Positions 36,601 through 47,979 are shown, numbered from the stretch's first letter. The stretch: DNA of 64,000 bases from Desulfovibrio sp. An276 (GCF_002159665.1 NZ_NFJC01000004.1:1-64000), one strand, 5' to 3'. Program-made: numbers and translations. The notes: generated by a model not told the origin, from the sequence alone.

Positions 36601-36936
36601 ACCCGCGGCACTGCGGCCATGCTCAACAAGCAGGGCCTCAACGTGGAAGTGGTCAACAAGGTGCAGGAAGGCAGGCCCAACATCGTGGACAAGCTCATCA
36701 ACCACGAGATTGCCCTGGTGGTGAACACTGCTTCCGGCAAGGGCACTGCCCACGCCGGCAAGGCCATCCGCAGGGCGACCCTGCAGTACGGCATCCCCTG
36801 CTGCACGACCATTCAGGGAGCACGGGCCACGGCCAGGGCCATCGGAGCAGCCCGCGGCCGCAAGGTCCAGGTCAAGAGCCTGCAGGAATACTACACAAAC
36901 GGCGCAGACGGCCGCTCTCCGGAAGACGCAGTCTAG
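33670..36936 (+). CDS. carB: Carbamoyl-phosphate synthase large subunit
   Basis: It makes carbamoyl phosphate from bicarbonate, two ATP and ammonia supplied by CarA, for arginine and pyrimidine synthesis. In 1088 residues there are two tandem synthetase halves, each beginning with an ATP-grasp leader: [20 protein letters not shown] near residue 10 and [17 protein letters not shown] near 565. An MGS-like allosteric domain forms the C-terminus (about 945-1088). The ATG at 33670 has AGGA seven bases upstream and gives the canonical MPKRTDL start. It lies upstream of carA, the reverse of the usual carA-carB order. Confidence 0.98.
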   Translation: MPKRTDLHKILVIGAGPIVIGQGCEFDYSGSQAVKALKEEGYTVVLVNSNPATIMTDPHMADATYIEPIEADTLAAIVEKERPDAILPTLGGQTALNAALRLYKRGVLEKYGVELIGAKADVIEKAESRELFREAMERIGLKVPQSGIAHNMDDVRRLGKTLPFPLIVRPAFTLGGTGGGIAYNFEDLEVVAQKGLTASPVSEVMIEQSVIGWKEMEMEVMRDKNDNVVIVCSIENLDPMGVHTGDSITVAPVQTLTDVEYQRMRDASIAIMREIGVETGGSNVQFGINPANGDMVVIEMNPRVSRSSALASKATGFPIAKIAAKLAIGYTLDELRNDITRETAASFEPAIDYCVVKIPRFTFEKFPGAKDELTTSMKSVGEAMSIGRTFKEALQKGLRSMEIGASGLGFNFRSELPAKEDVVKSLRTPNSRRIFSIRHALLLGMSVEEIHENTGIDPWFLRQIRDIVDMENQIRDFGLGNDMTPLNDELPGLMRRAKEYGFSDRQLAEMWKRPETDVRRLRETLGIVPTYYLVDTCAGEFEAYTPYYYSTYETGQEIKVGNERKVVILGGGPNRIGQGIEFDYCCCHASFALRAEGITAIMVNSNPETVSTDYDTSDRLFFEPLTFEDVMNIIEKEKPEGIIVQFGGQTPLNLAVPLMRAGVHILGTSPDAIDRAEDRERFQALIDKLGLKQAANGTAMSLDEAIVVAEKVGYPVMVRPSYVLGGRAMAVVYDKNELVEYFHEQVPERPEHPILIDQFLQHATEIDVDVLSDGTEVYVAGIMEHIEEAGIHSGDSACVLPPYSLSYDHVAQIALQAEALARELKVIGLMNIQFALKGDELYIIEVNPRASRTVPFVSKATGVPLAFLATQVMLGKTLDELDPWSMKRGGFTCVKEAVLPFQRFPNVDIILGPEMHSTGEVMGMGANFADAFLKSQMGAGDILPDKGMVFLSVNDRDKPLITEIAHLYADLGFNLCATRGTAAMLNKQGLNVEVVNKVQEGRPNIVDKLINHEIALVVNTASGKGTAHAGKAIRRATLQYGIPCCTTIQGARATARAIGAARGRKVQVKSLQEYYTNGADGRSPEDAV

Positions 36937-37004
36937 AATCCGGGCTGCAGGCAGATGGGATTAACCGACAAGTCTTGAGCCTGACGGCTTAGGAGACACT
37001 ATAT

Positions 37005-38159
37005 ATGAAAGCACTTCTTGCCCTGGAAAACGGCTTTACCCTGGAAGGCAGATCCTTCACCGGCTCCTTCGAGACAGGTGGAGAAGTCATTTTCAACACA
37101 GGCATGACAGGCTACCAGGAAGTCCTTACGGATCCTTCCTACTACGGCCAGCTTGTGTGCCTCACCTATCCCCTCATAGGCAACTACGGCATCACTGCCG
37201 AGGACATGGAATCCGCCGGCATCCACATGCGCGCCCTGCTCGTGAAGGAATGCTGCAAGGAGCCCTCCAACTGGCGCTCCATCATGAGCCTTCCGGAATT
37301 CATGAAAAAGCACAACGTGCCCGGCATGGAAGGCATCGACACCCGTGCCCTGACCATTGCCCTGCGCGAAAACGGCGCCATGCGCTGCATGATCTCCACC
37401 GAGGATCTTGACAGGGACAGCCTTGTCGCCAAGGCCAGGGCCCTGCCCACCATGGAAGGCCAGAGCCTTGTGCAGTACGTATGCCCAAAGACACCCTACA
37501 TCTGGCACAAGAACGCGCCAAAGCCCGTGACAGCCCAGGCAAACGGCCGCCTGCCCTTTGTGGGAGGCGAGAACAATAACGGCAATCGCCCCATACGCCT
37601 TCTGGTCTATGATTTCGGCATCAAGTGGAACATTATCCGCGAACTCATTGCAGCGGGATTCTCCCCTGTCATGGTGCCGCCGAGCTTTACTGCCGAAGAG
37701 GCCAGGAAGAGCGGTGCCGAGGCAGTCTTCCTCTCCAATGGCCCCGGAGACCCTGCCACGCTTACGGACATCGTGGCAAACGTGCGCGAACTCATGAAGA
37801 CCTTCCCCATCACCGGCATCTGCCTTGGGCATCAGCTCCTGGGCCTTGCCATGGGAGCAACAACCACAAAGCTCAAGTTCGGGCACCACGGCTGCAACCA
37901 TCCTGTCAAGGATCTGGCCACAGGGCACATCGAGATCAGCTCCCAAAACCACGGCTTCTGCGTGGTTCCGGACAATCTCGAGGGTGTGGAGACAACCCAC
38001 ATCAATCTGAACGACGGGACACTCGAAGGCATTTGCAGCCCCTCCCGCGGAGTCATGAGCGTCCAGTACCATCCGGAGGCTGCGGCTGGCCCCCACGACA
38101 GCCACTACCTCTTTGCCCGCTTCCGCGAGATGATCGCAAAGAGGCTGGGTCTGGCCTAG
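37005..38159 (+). CDS. carA: Carbamoyl-phosphate synthase small subunit
   Basis: A glutaminase that hydrolyses glutamine and channels ammonia to CarB. The 384 residues have the N-terminal domain with [17 protein letters not shown] and a C-terminal class I glutaminase with the nucleophile cysteine in [14 protein letters not shown] near residue 272 and the histidine/glutamate pair in QYHPEA near 355. AGGAGA precedes the ATG. It follows carB by 68 bases. Confidence 0.98.
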   Translation: MKALLALENGFTLEGRSFTGSFETGGEVIFNTGMTGYQEVLTDPSYYGQLVCLTYPLIGNYGITAEDMESAGIHMRALLVKECCKEPSNWRSIMSLPEFMKKHNVPGMEGIDTRALTIALRENGAMRCMISTEDLDRDSLVAKARALPTMEGQSLVQYVCPKTPYIWHKNAPKPVTAQANGRLPFVGGENNNGNRPIRLLVYDFGIKWNIIRELIAAGFSPVMVPPSFTAEEARKSGAEAVFLSNGPGDPATLTDIVANVRELMKTFPITGICLGHQLLGLAMGATTTKLKFGHHGCNHPVKDLATGHIEISSQNHGFCVVPDNLEGVETTHINLNDGTLEGICSPSRGVMSVQYHPEAAAGPHDSHYLFARFREMIAKRLGLA

Positions 38160-38237
38160 GGTCCAGAATCATCGGCCTGCATCCTTTGCCTGCTTTGTTG
38201 CCTATTTGGTGGCACACAATTTGCTTGTATTTGTTCA

Positions 38238-38261
38238 GGGCAGGGAAGACTGTCCCTGCCC
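38238..38261. repeat. 9-bp hairpin downstream of carA
   Basis: GGGCAGGGA (38238-38246) and TCCCTGCCC (38253-38261) form a perfect stem with a six-base loop, about 80 bases after carA, without a T-run. It may help end the carB-carA transcript in a Rho-dependent or processed form. Confidence 0.45.
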
Positions 38262-38388
38262 CGAACACCTTGCGGTCCCCCTTGTCATCCTTCCCTGCTG
38301 TTGAGTCCGGGCAAAGCCTCGTGTACCCTTGGCGGGAATTTGCGGCCCCAAAAGCCGCCCGGGACGGAAAAAATCCGGAGGAAAAGAC

Positions 38389-38835
38389 ATGAAAAAACTC
38401 CTTTCCCTTCTTGTTGTCCTTGTGCTTGCCCTGGCCACACCTGCCATGGCGGCCAATGCCGGGAATGCCGTGCAGGACAAACCGCTTCCGCAAAACCGCA
38501 TTGAGCAGCTCACGGGTTCCGTGTGGATGGCCTCAAGCCAGGAAGCCAAGCTGGCCCTGCTCTTTGGCATTGAGCTTGCCCTCAATGTGGACAAGATTGG
38601 CACAGATATGGCAAATGCCAAAATTGCCAAGAATCCCAAGGCCAAGAAGTCCGACTACCGCAAGATGTCCTACTTTACGGAATCCTGGTACAAGGCCTTT
38701 GCCAATGTGCCTCTGCCCGAGATAGCAAGCCAGATCGACGCCTGGTATGCGGCACACCCGGACCAGAAGGATCGCCTTGTTCTGGGAGTTCTCTGGAAGG
38801 ATATCATGAAGATGCCGGTACCTGCGCAAAAGTAG
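38389..38835 (+). CDS. Secreted protein of unknown function
   Basis: This 148-residue protein has a clear Sec signal peptide (MKKLLSLLVVLVLALATPAMA, cut near residue 21 before AN). The mature part is helical and lysine-rich, with no cysteine pair or metal motif, and shows QEAKLALLFGIELALNVDK and DRLVLGVLWKDIMKMP. The start has GGAGGAAAAG upstream. I do not recognise a family. It is likely periplasmic. It is flanked by carA and a lipoprotein gene, which give no functional hint. Confidence 0.8.
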   Translation: MKKLLSLLVVLVLALATPAMAANAGNAVQDKPLPQNRIEQLTGSVWMASSQEAKLALLFGIELALNVDKIGTDMANAKIAKNPKAKKSDYRKMSYFTESWYKAFANVPLPEIASQIDAWYAAHPDQKDRLVLGVLWKDIMKMPVPAQK

Positions 38836-38962
38836 GATTGCCCGTATCAGCAGGACATAAAAGCCCATTCCCATCAGGACGTTTTCAAGGAGGCAGTGCC
38901 CTTTGCCGTTGTTTCGGAAATTTTTCTAAAATTTTCCTGAAGCCGGCATGGACTGACAGTTT

Positions 38963-39205
38963 ATGAAAAAAGCATGCATCTTTCTTGTTCTTGCCATCAT
39001 GCTTGCCACGGGTTCCGGATGCACAAACATGAGCAATACCTCCCAGGGCGTGGCCAGTGGTACGGTTATCGGTGGCCTTGGCGGCGCTGGCATAGCCGCT
39101 GTTTCCGGAGGTTCCGTGGGCTGGGGTGCCCTTGCCGGAGCCGGAGCCGGCGCACTTGTAGGCGGCATCATCGGCCATCAGCAGGACAACTACTACAGAT
39201 ACTGA
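38963..39205 (+). CDS. Small glycine-zipper lipoprotein
   Basis: An 80-residue protein with a lipoprotein signal: hydrophobic MKKACIFLVLAIMLATG and a lipobox ending GSGC (Cys20). The rest is a glycine-zipper repeat (GGLGGAGIAAVSGG, GALAGAGAGALVGGIIG), similar in style to OsmB/YMGG-type outer-membrane lipoproteins. It is probably an envelope-stress or structural lipoprotein; no activity can be assigned. The ribosome-binding site is weak. A strong terminator follows. Confidence 0.85.
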   Translation: MKKACIFLVLAIMLATGSGCTNMSNTSQGVASGTVIGGLGGAGIAAVSGGSVGWGALAGAGAGALVGGIIGHQQDNYYRY

Positions 39206-39236
39206 TTTGTCCCAAGATATATTCCGAAAGCTTGCC

Positions 39237-39296
39237 ACAGGGACTTTTTGCGGGCTGCCCAAAGGGCAGTTCTCAAAAGTCCCTGTCTTTTCGTTT
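39237..39296 (+). terminator. Rho-independent terminator after the lipoprotein gene
   Basis: ACAGGGACTTTT (39237-39248) pairs with AAAAGTCCCTGT (39275-39286) with an inner GCTGCCC/GGGCAG helix, followed by CTTTTCGTTTT. Confidence 0.85.
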
Positions 39297-39387
39297 TCTG
39301 CCAAAGCCCGAATTTGCCAGGGGTTGATGCCTACTGAAGGCTTTGGCAGGGATGGCCGATATGTCTTTTGGGGATAGATGGGGGAAA

Positions 39388-39457
39388 GTCCAGATGACCC
39401 GCGCCCCATGCACAAAAAATGCACAGGGCATACCATGGGGATGCTCAAAATCTGGAC
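39388..39457 (+). other. Nested stem-loop upstream of yqeY-mutS2-dnaG-rpoD
   Basis: GTCCAGAT (39388-39395) pairs with ATCTGGAC (39450-39457), enclosing CCCCATG (39404-39410) paired with CATGGGG (39434-39440). It could be a 5' leader structure or part of a small RNA. It matches no RNA family I can name. Confidence 0.45.
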
Positions 39458-39619
39458 AGCAAGCCCTGAAAGACTATTTTTTCCTTGTCTGTCCCTGCTG
39501 TCGGATTTCGGGCCAAGTCCCACAAAAAACAGCAAACACGATACACGCACTTTTCCTGCCGGCACTTGCCCCCTTCAAGGGGCAGCAAGGAAACGGCAAG
39601 AGATCAGGAGAAACAGTAT

Positions 39620-40084
39620 ATGACTCTCGGAAAACAGATCGAAGCGGACTACATTGGCGCCTACAAGGCCAGGGAGAGCCTGAAGGTCTCTGTCCTGCGC
39701 ATGCTGAAAACCTCCATCAAGAACCGTCTTGTGGAACTGTGCCGTCCCGGCGGCGAGCTTACCGACGAGGAAGTGCTGGACGTCATCATCAAGGAAGCCA
39801 AGCAGCGCCGCGACTCCATTGCCGAATACAAGAAGGCAGCAAGGGAAGATCTGGCAGCGAAGGAAGCAGACGAGCTTGCAGTGCTCGAAACCTATCTTCC
39901 CAAGGCTCTTACCGACGAAGAGCTTGCCACAGTCATCGAGGAAGCCATTGCAAAGGTGGGCGCCAAGGGGCCGTCCGATATGGGCAAGGTCATGGGACCG
40001 CTCATGAAGGCCTACAAGGGCCGCGTTGACGGCGGAAAGCTTTCTTCCGCAGTGAAAGCGCGCCTCGCTGCCCTGCAGGGATAG
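39620..40084 (+). CDS. yqeY: YqeY-like protein (GatB/YqeY domain)
   Basis: A 154-residue helical protein with the GatB/YqeY C-terminal-like fold, similar to the tRNA-binding tail of Asp/Glu-tRNA amidotransferase. Recognisable elements are LRMLKTSIKNRLVEL near residue 25, EELATVIEEAIAKVGA near 107 and SDMGKVMGPLMKAYKGRVDGG near 125. Its precise role is unknown. The ATG at 39620 has AGGAG upstream. It heads the block with mutS2, dnaG and rpoD. Confidence 0.92.
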   Translation: MTLGKQIEADYIGAYKARESLKVSVLRMLKTSIKNRLVELCRPGGELTDEEVLDVIIKEAKQRRDSIAEYKKAAREDLAAKEADELAVLETYLPKALTDEELATVIEEAIAKVGAKGPSDMGKVMGPLMKAYKGRVDGGKLSSAVKARLAALQG

Positions 40085-40099
40085 TTCAAGGTAGAGACA

Positions 40100-42544
40100 G
40101 TGATTCACAAACGCACCCTCCACGCCCTGGAGTTTGACCGCATATTGCAGCGTCTTTCCGCTTTCTGCCAGTCCGACACAGGCAGGGAGCGGGCCCTGCA
40201 CCTGCTCCCCTTCAACCGCGAGGCGGATGTCCTTCAGGCCCAGCGCCTCTACGACGAGACCCTGACACTTGCCGCAAACGGCAAGGTTTCCCTTTCCTTC
40301 GGGAATTTTCCGGATGTGTCCGGGTTCCTGCAGGCCGTGTCCCAGAGGGGTGCTGCCAGGGCCAATCTGGACAGCGATGCCTTCTGGGCCCTGCGCACAG
40401 TGCTTGGCCTTGCCATGCAGCTTAGGGACGCCATCTGTGTGCCCGAAGGCGAGAAATCCTGGCCCGGCCTCATGGCACTTGCCACCAATCCGCCCCTGCC
40501 CCAGGCCCTGCACAACGCGCTTGTGCGCTGTCTTGGGGACGACGGCAACATCCGCGACGAGGCCTCCCCGGAGCTCTTCCAGATTCGTTCGGAAATCAGG
40601 AGCATACACCAGACAGTCTTGCGCAGGGTGCGCTCCTTTGCCGAAAAGTACAACATCCTGGGCTATCTGCAGGACGAGTTCATGACGCTCTCCTCGGACC
40701 GCTACGTGCTCCCCTTCAAGGCCACCTACAAGAACAAGCTGCAGGGCATCATACACGACTGGTCCCAGACAGGCGAAACCTGCTATTTCGAGCCCATGTT
40801 CCTCATTGAGCTCAACAACCGCGTGCAGGAATTGAAGCGCGAGGAGCGCGAGGAGGAGCGCAAGGTCTTGCTCTTCCTTGGCAACATGCTCGAACAAAGC
40901 ATTGACGGGGCCGAGGCTGCCATCAATCTGCTCACAGAGCTCGACCTCTTGCAGGCAAAGCAGCGCCTGGCAGAGGCAGTGGAAGGCAGCATGGTTCAGC
41001 TGGGAGACGTTTCCGAGGGCATAAGCCTCGCCCAGGCGCGCCATCCGCTCCTGCTTCTTGCAGAACAGGACGCCCTGGCTGCCAGGGGCATCCCCAAAGG
41101 GCGCATCCACACGGAAAGCATGAACCGCATACGTCCCCTGGACATTACCTTCCGTCCCGGGGACAGGGTTCTTGTGGTGAGTGGCGGCAACGCCGGCGGC
41201 AAGACCGTCTGCCTGAAGACCCTGGGTCTTTGCGCAGCCATGATCCTCACAGGCCTGCCAGTGCCTGCAGGGCCTGCCTCGCATCTGCCCTTTTTGCAGA
41301 GGGTAGACGCCTTCATAGGCGACGAGCAGAGCCTTGAGGCCAATGTCTCCACCTTCACGGCCCAGATCGATCACCTTGCCAAAGCCTGGAAGCATTTGGA
41401 TGGGCGAAGCCTCGTTCTTCTCGACGAATTCGGCTCTGGCACGGATCCGGCCCAGGGCGCTGCCCTTGCCCAGGGACTTCTTGACGAATTGCTGGTCAAG
41501 CATACCTTTGTTCTTACTGCTACGCACTTTCCGGCGCTCAAGGGCTATGCCCTGGCAACACCGGGAACGCGCGCAGCCTCCATGCTTTTCGACAACCAGA
41601 CCCACAAGCCCCGCTACATCCTGGCCTACGATCAGGTTGGCTCAAGCCAGGCCCTGGACGTTGCAAAAGAGCACGGCCTGCCCGAATGCATCCTTGCAAG
41701 GGCCAGACACTACCTTTTGCAGGACGGCGAGGACACGGGACACCTTCTTGAACGCCTCAACGCCCTGGCACTGGAAAGGGAGGAGGAGCTCAAAAGTCTC
41801 AGAGCAAGGCAAACCCAGGCGGAAAACGCTGCCAAACGCTATCGCGAGCGTCTGGAACAGGACAGGGCAAAGCTCTACGACGAGGTGCGCGCCAAGGCCC
41901 AGGAACTCATGCAGGCCTGGAAGGAGGAACGCGTTACCCACAAGCAGGCCTTAAAGCAGATGGCGACCATCAGGGCCGACCTTGCAAAGGACATGGATAA
42001 AACCGAGGAAAAGGCTCAAGTCGAGGCCCCGGTCTTTGATCTCGCTGTGGGAGACAGCGTCACCCACACGGTCTTTCGCAAGAAGGGCATTGTGCGGGAT
42101 GTGGACGAAAAGAAGAAGCGCGTGCGCATAGACATGGGCGGCGTGACTCTCTGGGCGGAGATGAGCGTCCTTGCCTGGACGCCCAAGAACGCAGGCCAGG
42201 CCAAGGCAACTCCTGCACAACCCCAGGGCAAGGTCTTTGGGCAGATCCGCGAAAACGCCAAATTCGAGGCCTCGTCCCAGAGCGCAAAACACGCCAGGGA
42301 AGCAGCCTTCAGCGTGGATTTGCGGGGACTGCGTTCGGAGGATGCCCTGCAGATGCTGCAGGCAAATCTGGACAAGGCCTACCTTGCAGAACAAAAGGAG
42401 CTCGAGGTCATTCACGGCCGAGGCACAGGTGCCCTTCGCAAGGCTGTGCACGCCTACCTTGCCACCTGCTCCCAGGTTTCTTCCTACGTGCTTGCCCCTG
42501 CGGATCGCGGCAGCGACGGCATGACCATAGTCACCCTACGCTAA
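40100..42544 (+). CDS. mutS2: Endonuclease/recombination suppressor MutS2
   Basis: A MutS-family ATPase without mismatch-recognition domains, which in studied species suppresses recombination or rescues collided ribosomes. The 814 residues contain a clamp/lever region, Walker A GGNAGGKT (362-369), Walker B LVLLDEFGSGTDPAQG near 440, a charged coiled coil (about 545-640), and a C-terminal Smr nuclease domain with VDLRGLRSEDAL and VIHGRGTGALR. It initiates at GTG 40100. It lies 15 bases after yqeY and 52 before dnaG. Confidence 0.96.
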   Translation: MIHKRTLHALEFDRILQRLSAFCQSDTGRERALHLLPFNREADVLQAQRLYDETLTLAANGKVSLSFGNFPDVSGFLQAVSQRGAARANLDSDAFWALRTVLGLAMQLRDAICVPEGEKSWPGLMALATNPPLPQALHNALVRCLGDDGNIRDEASPELFQIRSEIRSIHQTVLRRVRSFAEKYNILGYLQDEFMTLSSDRYVLPFKATYKNKLQGIIHDWSQTGETCYFEPMFLIELNNRVQELKREEREEERKVLLFLGNMLEQSIDGAEAAINLLTELDLLQAKQRLAEAVEGSMVQLGDVSEGISLAQARHPLLLLAEQDALAARGIPKGRIHTESMNRIRPLDITFRPGDRVLVVSGGNAGGKTVCLKTLGLCAAMILTGLPVPAGPASHLPFLQRVDAFIGDEQSLEANVSTFTAQIDHLAKAWKHLDGRSLVLLDEFGSGTDPAQGAALAQGLLDELLVKHTFVLTATHFPALKGYALATPGTRAASMLFDNQTHKPRYILAYDQVGSSQALDVAKEHGLPECILARARHYLLQDGEDTGHLLERLNALALEREEELKSLRARQTQAENAAKRYRERLEQDRAKLYDEVRAKAQELMQAWKEERVTHKQALKQMATIRADLAKDMDKTEEKAQVEAPVFDLAVGDSVTHTVFRKKGIVRDVDEKKKRVRIDMGGVTLWAEMSVLAWTPKNAGQAKATPAQPQGKVFGQIRENAKFEASSQSAKHAREAAFSVDLRGLRSEDALQMLQANLDKAYLAEQKELEVIHGRGTGALRKAVHAYLATCSQVSSYVLAPADRGSDGMTIVTLR

Positions 42545-42596
42545 TTGATACCCGTTTCCCCTGCAGGAGATCCGCTCCTGCGGGGGGAGAAGAGGA

Positions 42597-44337
42597 ATGG
42601 ATATGGCAGCAAACGACGCTGTGGAACTCATAAAGCAGCGTATCAGCATAGTGGATCTCATTGGCCGCTACATTCCCCTGCGGCAGATGGGTAACCGCTT
42701 TGTGGCGCCCTGTCCCTTCCACCAGGAGACCAAACCCTCCTTCAACGTGACTCCGGACGGGCGCTTCTACTGCTTCGGCTGCCAGAAATCCGGCGACATC
42801 TTCACCTTCATGATGGAGTATCACGGCTTGAGCTTTCGCGATGCGCTCGAACAGCTGAGCCAGGAGGCAGGGGTAGATCTCGCAGCCTTTGGTCCGAGAA
42901 GGCAGCATCCAGGGGCTGCCAGGCAGAAGAACAGGAAAAAGGATCTTCTGCTCATGTACCGCCTGGCCCAGGGACACTTTGTGGCCAATCTGGAAGGCCC
43001 GGACGGGGCTGCCTGCCGCAAATACATGGCCGAACGCGGCATAAGCCCGGAGCTTGCCAGACGTTTCGGCCTTGGCTGGGCAAAAGACGGCTGGCACGAT
43101 CTTGCATCCTTTTTGCAGGCCAAAGGATGCGATCTGAACCTTGCCATGGAGGGCGGTCTGCTCGGCAAATCCTCCAAGACAGGCAAGCCCTACGACCCCT
43201 TTCGTGCACGGCTCATGTTTCCCATCCGCAACACAGGTTCGGAAACCATAGCCTTTGGCGGACGCATCATCGACAAGGCCAGCGACGCAGCCAAATACAT
43301 CAACAGCCAGGACAGCCCCATCTACAAGAAGGGCGAGCACCTCTACGGCCTGGATCTGGCTGCCAAGGCCATACGGGTGAACAAGAAGGTCTATCTCACA
43401 GAAGGCTACATGGATGTGCTCACCCTGCATCAGTACGGCTTTGAAAATTCTGTCGGCGGTCTTGGCACTGCCCTCACGGACCAGCAGGTCCAGCGCATCC
43501 TTGGCTACGGCCCGCAGGTGAACCTTCTCTACGACGGGGACAACGCAGGCCGCAAGGCTGCCATGGCAGCGGCTACCAAATTCCTTTCCCGCGGGGCATC
43601 CGTCAAGGTCATTCTCCAGCCAGAGGGCGAGGACATAGACACACTTTTGCGCGGCAAGGGACCGGACTTTTTCCGCGAGCTGTGCGACAAGGCCATGCCG
43701 GGCCTGCGCTTTTGTGTCGAAACCCTCTATGGGGTAGCCCCCAGGGACGCCCTCGAATGGTGCAGAACCTTCATCCGCGGCATGCAGATCCCGGAGCTTG
43801 TGAGCCCGACCATCTCCTACCTTTCCCGCTGGCTCAACTTTGACGAACAGAGCCTGCGCGACGGCCTTGTGCAGGACATGTCGCAGGCCCCAAGGGCAAA
43901 TCAGGCGCAAGACAAGGCAATTTCGGCTACCCTGCCCCACATTGAGCGCGAAATACTGCGCACTGCCATACGCTACCCGGGACACGCACGGGACATACGC
44001 GACATGGGAGCGGACATACTGCTCAAAAGCCCCATGGCCAGTGCCCTGTGGAACAAGATCCTGGAACAGGGGGAAAACGCCGGCTATGAGCTTGAGGGTG
44101 AGGCAAGAACTCTCTGGGACAGGCACCGCGGCCTTGAGGCACCGCCGTGCAAAAATCCCGAGGCAGAGCTCGGGGCCCTGAAAAAAATTCTTGACAAATA
44201 TTTGCACTCCATTCAAAAATCTTCTTTTTCCGCGCTCCTGCGTCAGAGCGATGCACAAGGCGACTACAGCGCCGGCATGCATGTTCTTGACACCCTTCAG
44301 GAACCTCTTTCGGAACCTCTTTCGGAGCTGAAAACAA

Positions 44338-44351
<14 letters not shown>
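42597..44351 (+). CDS. dnaG: DNA primase
   Basis: It synthesises RNA primers at the replication fork. The 584 residues have an N-terminal CHC2 zinc-binding domain (Cys39, His42, Cys59, Cys62), the RNA polymerase core with [11 protein letters not shown], and a TOPRIM domain with [12 protein letters not shown] near 262 and [11 protein letters not shown] near 310, followed by a helicase-binding C-terminal part. GGGGGGAG precedes the start. A second ATG two codons on is possible. The last codons overlap rpoD by 14 bases; a tandem 12-base duplication (GGAACCTCTTTC, near 44301-44324) lies just before that. Confidence 0.98.
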
Positions 44352-46116
<1,765 letters not shown>

Positions 46117-46119
46117 CCT

Positions 46120-46980
46120 ATGCTCGGACCCAAGGTCCTTTTGCGAGCCCTTGTCCTTTGTGCCACGCTTGGCAGCACACCTATGGCAATGGCAGCAGAG
46201 ACGGAAGGAGATATGGTCCTCTCCGCACCTGTACCGGCAAGGGAAGAGACAAGGCTTGTGCTGCCGGACATTCCCGAGCTTGAGTCAAGGCCCAGGGCCA
46301 TTGTGCTCCAGATTCCGGACGGCGACACCCTGCGCCTCACGGACAGGCGTGTCATACGCCTTGCCTGCATAGACGCTCCGGACCTTGCCCTCTCGCAGCC
46401 CACCCTCTTCACCAATCAGGAACTGCGCGAGGAAAACTTCCACGTCGAAAAAGACGAGGAGACTCAGGCAAAGGGCACAAAGAAAGGGCAGCGCTCAAGG
46501 CGCCATGTGGAACAGTACTTTGCCGTAGAGGCAAGGGATGCCTTGAGAAAGCTTGCCTTAAAAAGGCACGTGACACTTAGGGCAGAGGCCAGCAGAAAGG
46601 ATCCCCAGGGACGCCTTCTGGCGGATGTTGTCCTTGAAGACGGGACTTCACTGGCAGCCTTTCTGGTCGAGAACGGCTTTGCCTATGTAGTCCACGATCC
46701 GCACTTTCCCCAGGGCTATCTCGACGCATTGTATGCCCTGCAGCAAAAGGCCATGCAGGCAAGAAGGGGTTTTTGGGGAAGGATTCTGGAACTTGAGGCC
46801 GCAAGGCTCCCCTGGACCGGCAATACCGAAACAAGGCTCTTCTATTCCGGCAACGATGTGCGCAGCCAACAGATAAAGCCCAGACTGCGCATGTACTTTG
46901 GAACGCTTCTCGACGCCTTTTCCTCCGGCTACGCGCCAGCCCGATCCAGGGACTTCTGGCCTGCTGCCGACAAGAAATAG
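46120..46980 (+). CDS. Secreted thermonuclease (SNase)-family protein
   Basis: A 286-residue protein with a signal peptide (about residues 1-25, ending MAMAAE) and a staphylococcal-nuclease-like domain. The active-site strand reads VIRLACIDAPD, where the SNase Arg35 and Asp40 equivalents are kept but the usual glutamate after DAP is aspartate. The second arginine appears in DPQGRLLAD. An insertion rich in Lys/Glu (about 105-130) interrupts the domain. It probably acts on nucleic acid in the periplasm or outside. It begins 3 bases after rpoD, so it may be cotranscribed. Confidence 0.88.
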   Translation: MLGPKVLLRALVLCATLGSTPMAMAAETEGDMVLSAPVPAREETRLVLPDIPELESRPRAIVLQIPDGDTLRLTDRRVIRLACIDAPDLALSQPTLFTNQELREENFHVEKDEETQAKGTKKGQRSRRHVEQYFAVEARDALRKLALKRHVTLRAEASRKDPQGRLLADVVLEDGTSLAAFLVENGFAYVVHDPHFPQGYLDALYALQQKAMQARRGFWGRILELEAARLPWTGNTETRLFYSGNDVRSQQIKPRLRMYFGTLLDAFSSGYAPARSRDFWPAADKK

Positions 46981-47012
46981 CAGCCTTGTCCGAAGAAACT
47001 GACAAAGAACGC

Positions 47013-47055
47013 AAAACCGGCCCAAATGCCCTGTGAGGCGATTTGGGCCGGTTTT
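47013..47055. terminator. Strong bidirectional terminator between converging genes
   Basis: AAAACCGGCCCAAAT (47013-47027) and ATTTGGGCCGGTTTT (47041-47055) form a perfect 15-bp stem with T-runs available on both strands. It serves the rpoD/nuclease unit and the converging carbamoyltransferase-like gene. Confidence 0.93.
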
Positions 47056-47094
47056 TGTTTTCCTTGTCATATCGGGCCGTGTATTGGGCCCTTG

Positions 47095-47979
47095 TTAATA
47101 TTCGTAGAGCCAGTGCAGCATGCGCTTGTAGACACGCAGGCGGTTTTCTGCTTGCAACAACAAGAGTGCGTTCTTGCTGCCAATAACCTCGTTTTCTATG
47201 GGAATGGCCTTCATGGGCGCTGTGCCAAGCAAAACATGGGCGTTGTCTTCCGCATGGGACATTATCTCGCGGGTCAGGGACCATCTGTTGATCTGTTCCA
47301 GAGAGAGCATGCCGCGACCACTGTTGCCGGCAAAGACGAACTGGCAATTCTTGACCGCCTCCTTTGGCGTCTCAAAAAAGGTAATGTCCGACATGTAGTC
47401 GCTTGCGAGAGTCTCGTATATGGGGTTGCGATACATGTCCGGCAGGGCAATCTGCATTGCAAAGGGAAAGAACATGGTCGCTTCCATGAGCGAGAACATG
47501 GTTCCTGTAGGTGCCCCAATCCAGGCAATGCGCACCTTGCGCAAATCGTCGTGACAGTAGCGCATCATGCAGGCAATGTCCGCTATGGCATGGGCGGGAT
47601 GCGCGTCCATGGAACCCACATTCAGGACAGGGAAGTCCACTTCGGGCCCTGGTTGCCACTGGCTTGCACGCATGCCGTACACAATGACTCCGTCCATGTA
47701 GTAGCGTATGGAGCCCATGAGCGCAGCCGGGAACTGTGAGACTGTTTCCTCCCACTTTTCCTCTGGCCCCATGTACACTGCATGGCCACGCATCTGGCGT
47801 ATGGCAGCCGTAACACACAGTCTCTCGGACAAATCCGACTTTGCAAAAAGCAGCACAAAGGTCTTGTCCTCAAGAAAGTCGTCTATGCCCTTGGCCTCGG
47901 GAATGCCCCGCGCCTGCTGCAACAGTGTCCAGGCCAGATCCTTGCCGAGATCCTTGAGGTTGGTAATATAGCGCGCCAT
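47095..47979 (-). CDS. Carbamoyltransferase-fold protein lacking canonical active-site motifs
   Basis: The 294 residues align in outline with ornithine/aspartate carbamoyltransferases: an N-terminal MARYITNLKDLGKDLAW, a central DGVIVYGMRASQW and VLNVGSMDAHPAHAIADI, and a C-terminal helix. The carbamoyl-phosphate motif STRTR is replaced by SDLSER (48-53), HPxQ by HPAH (127-130), and the HCLP loop by LGTAPMKA. It is therefore unlikely to be a normal transcarbamylase. It may use another substrate or be a regulatory paralogue. AGGAGG supports the start at 47979. argG and carAB are on the other strand 10-15 kb away. Confidence 0.7.
   Translation of the reverse strand: MARYITNLKDLGKDLAWTLLQQARGIPEAKGIDDFLEDKTFVLLFAKSDLSERLCVTAAIRQMRGHAVYMGPEEKWEETVSQFPAALMGSIRYYMDGVIVYGMRASQWQPGPEVDFPVLNVGSMDAHPAHAIADIACMMRYCHDDLRKVRIAWIGAPTGTMFSLMEATMFFPFAMQIALPDMYRNPIYETLASDYMSDITFFETPKEAVKNCQFVFAGNSGRGMLSLEQINRWSLTREIMSHAEDNAHVLLGTAPMKAIPIENEVIGSKNALLLLQAENRLRVYKRMLHWLYEY

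Larger units (their letters stand above)
39206..39619. other. Intergenic region with terminator and structured leader before yqeY
   Basis: No gene is supported. Besides the terminator at 39237-39296 it has a 10-bp stem (39299-39308 with 39339-39348), a nested hairpin (39388-39457), a T6 run near 39477-39482, and a compact hairpin (39565-39589) just before the yqeY ribosome-binding site. rpsU, often found before yqeY/dnaG in relatives, is not here. Confidence 0.55.

Noticed and set aside
39370..39482. RNase P, SRP RNA or 6S RNA gene
   Set aside because: GGGGGAAAGTCC recalls RNase P conserved region I, but the other RNase P regions, the SRP apical motif and the 6S architecture are missing.
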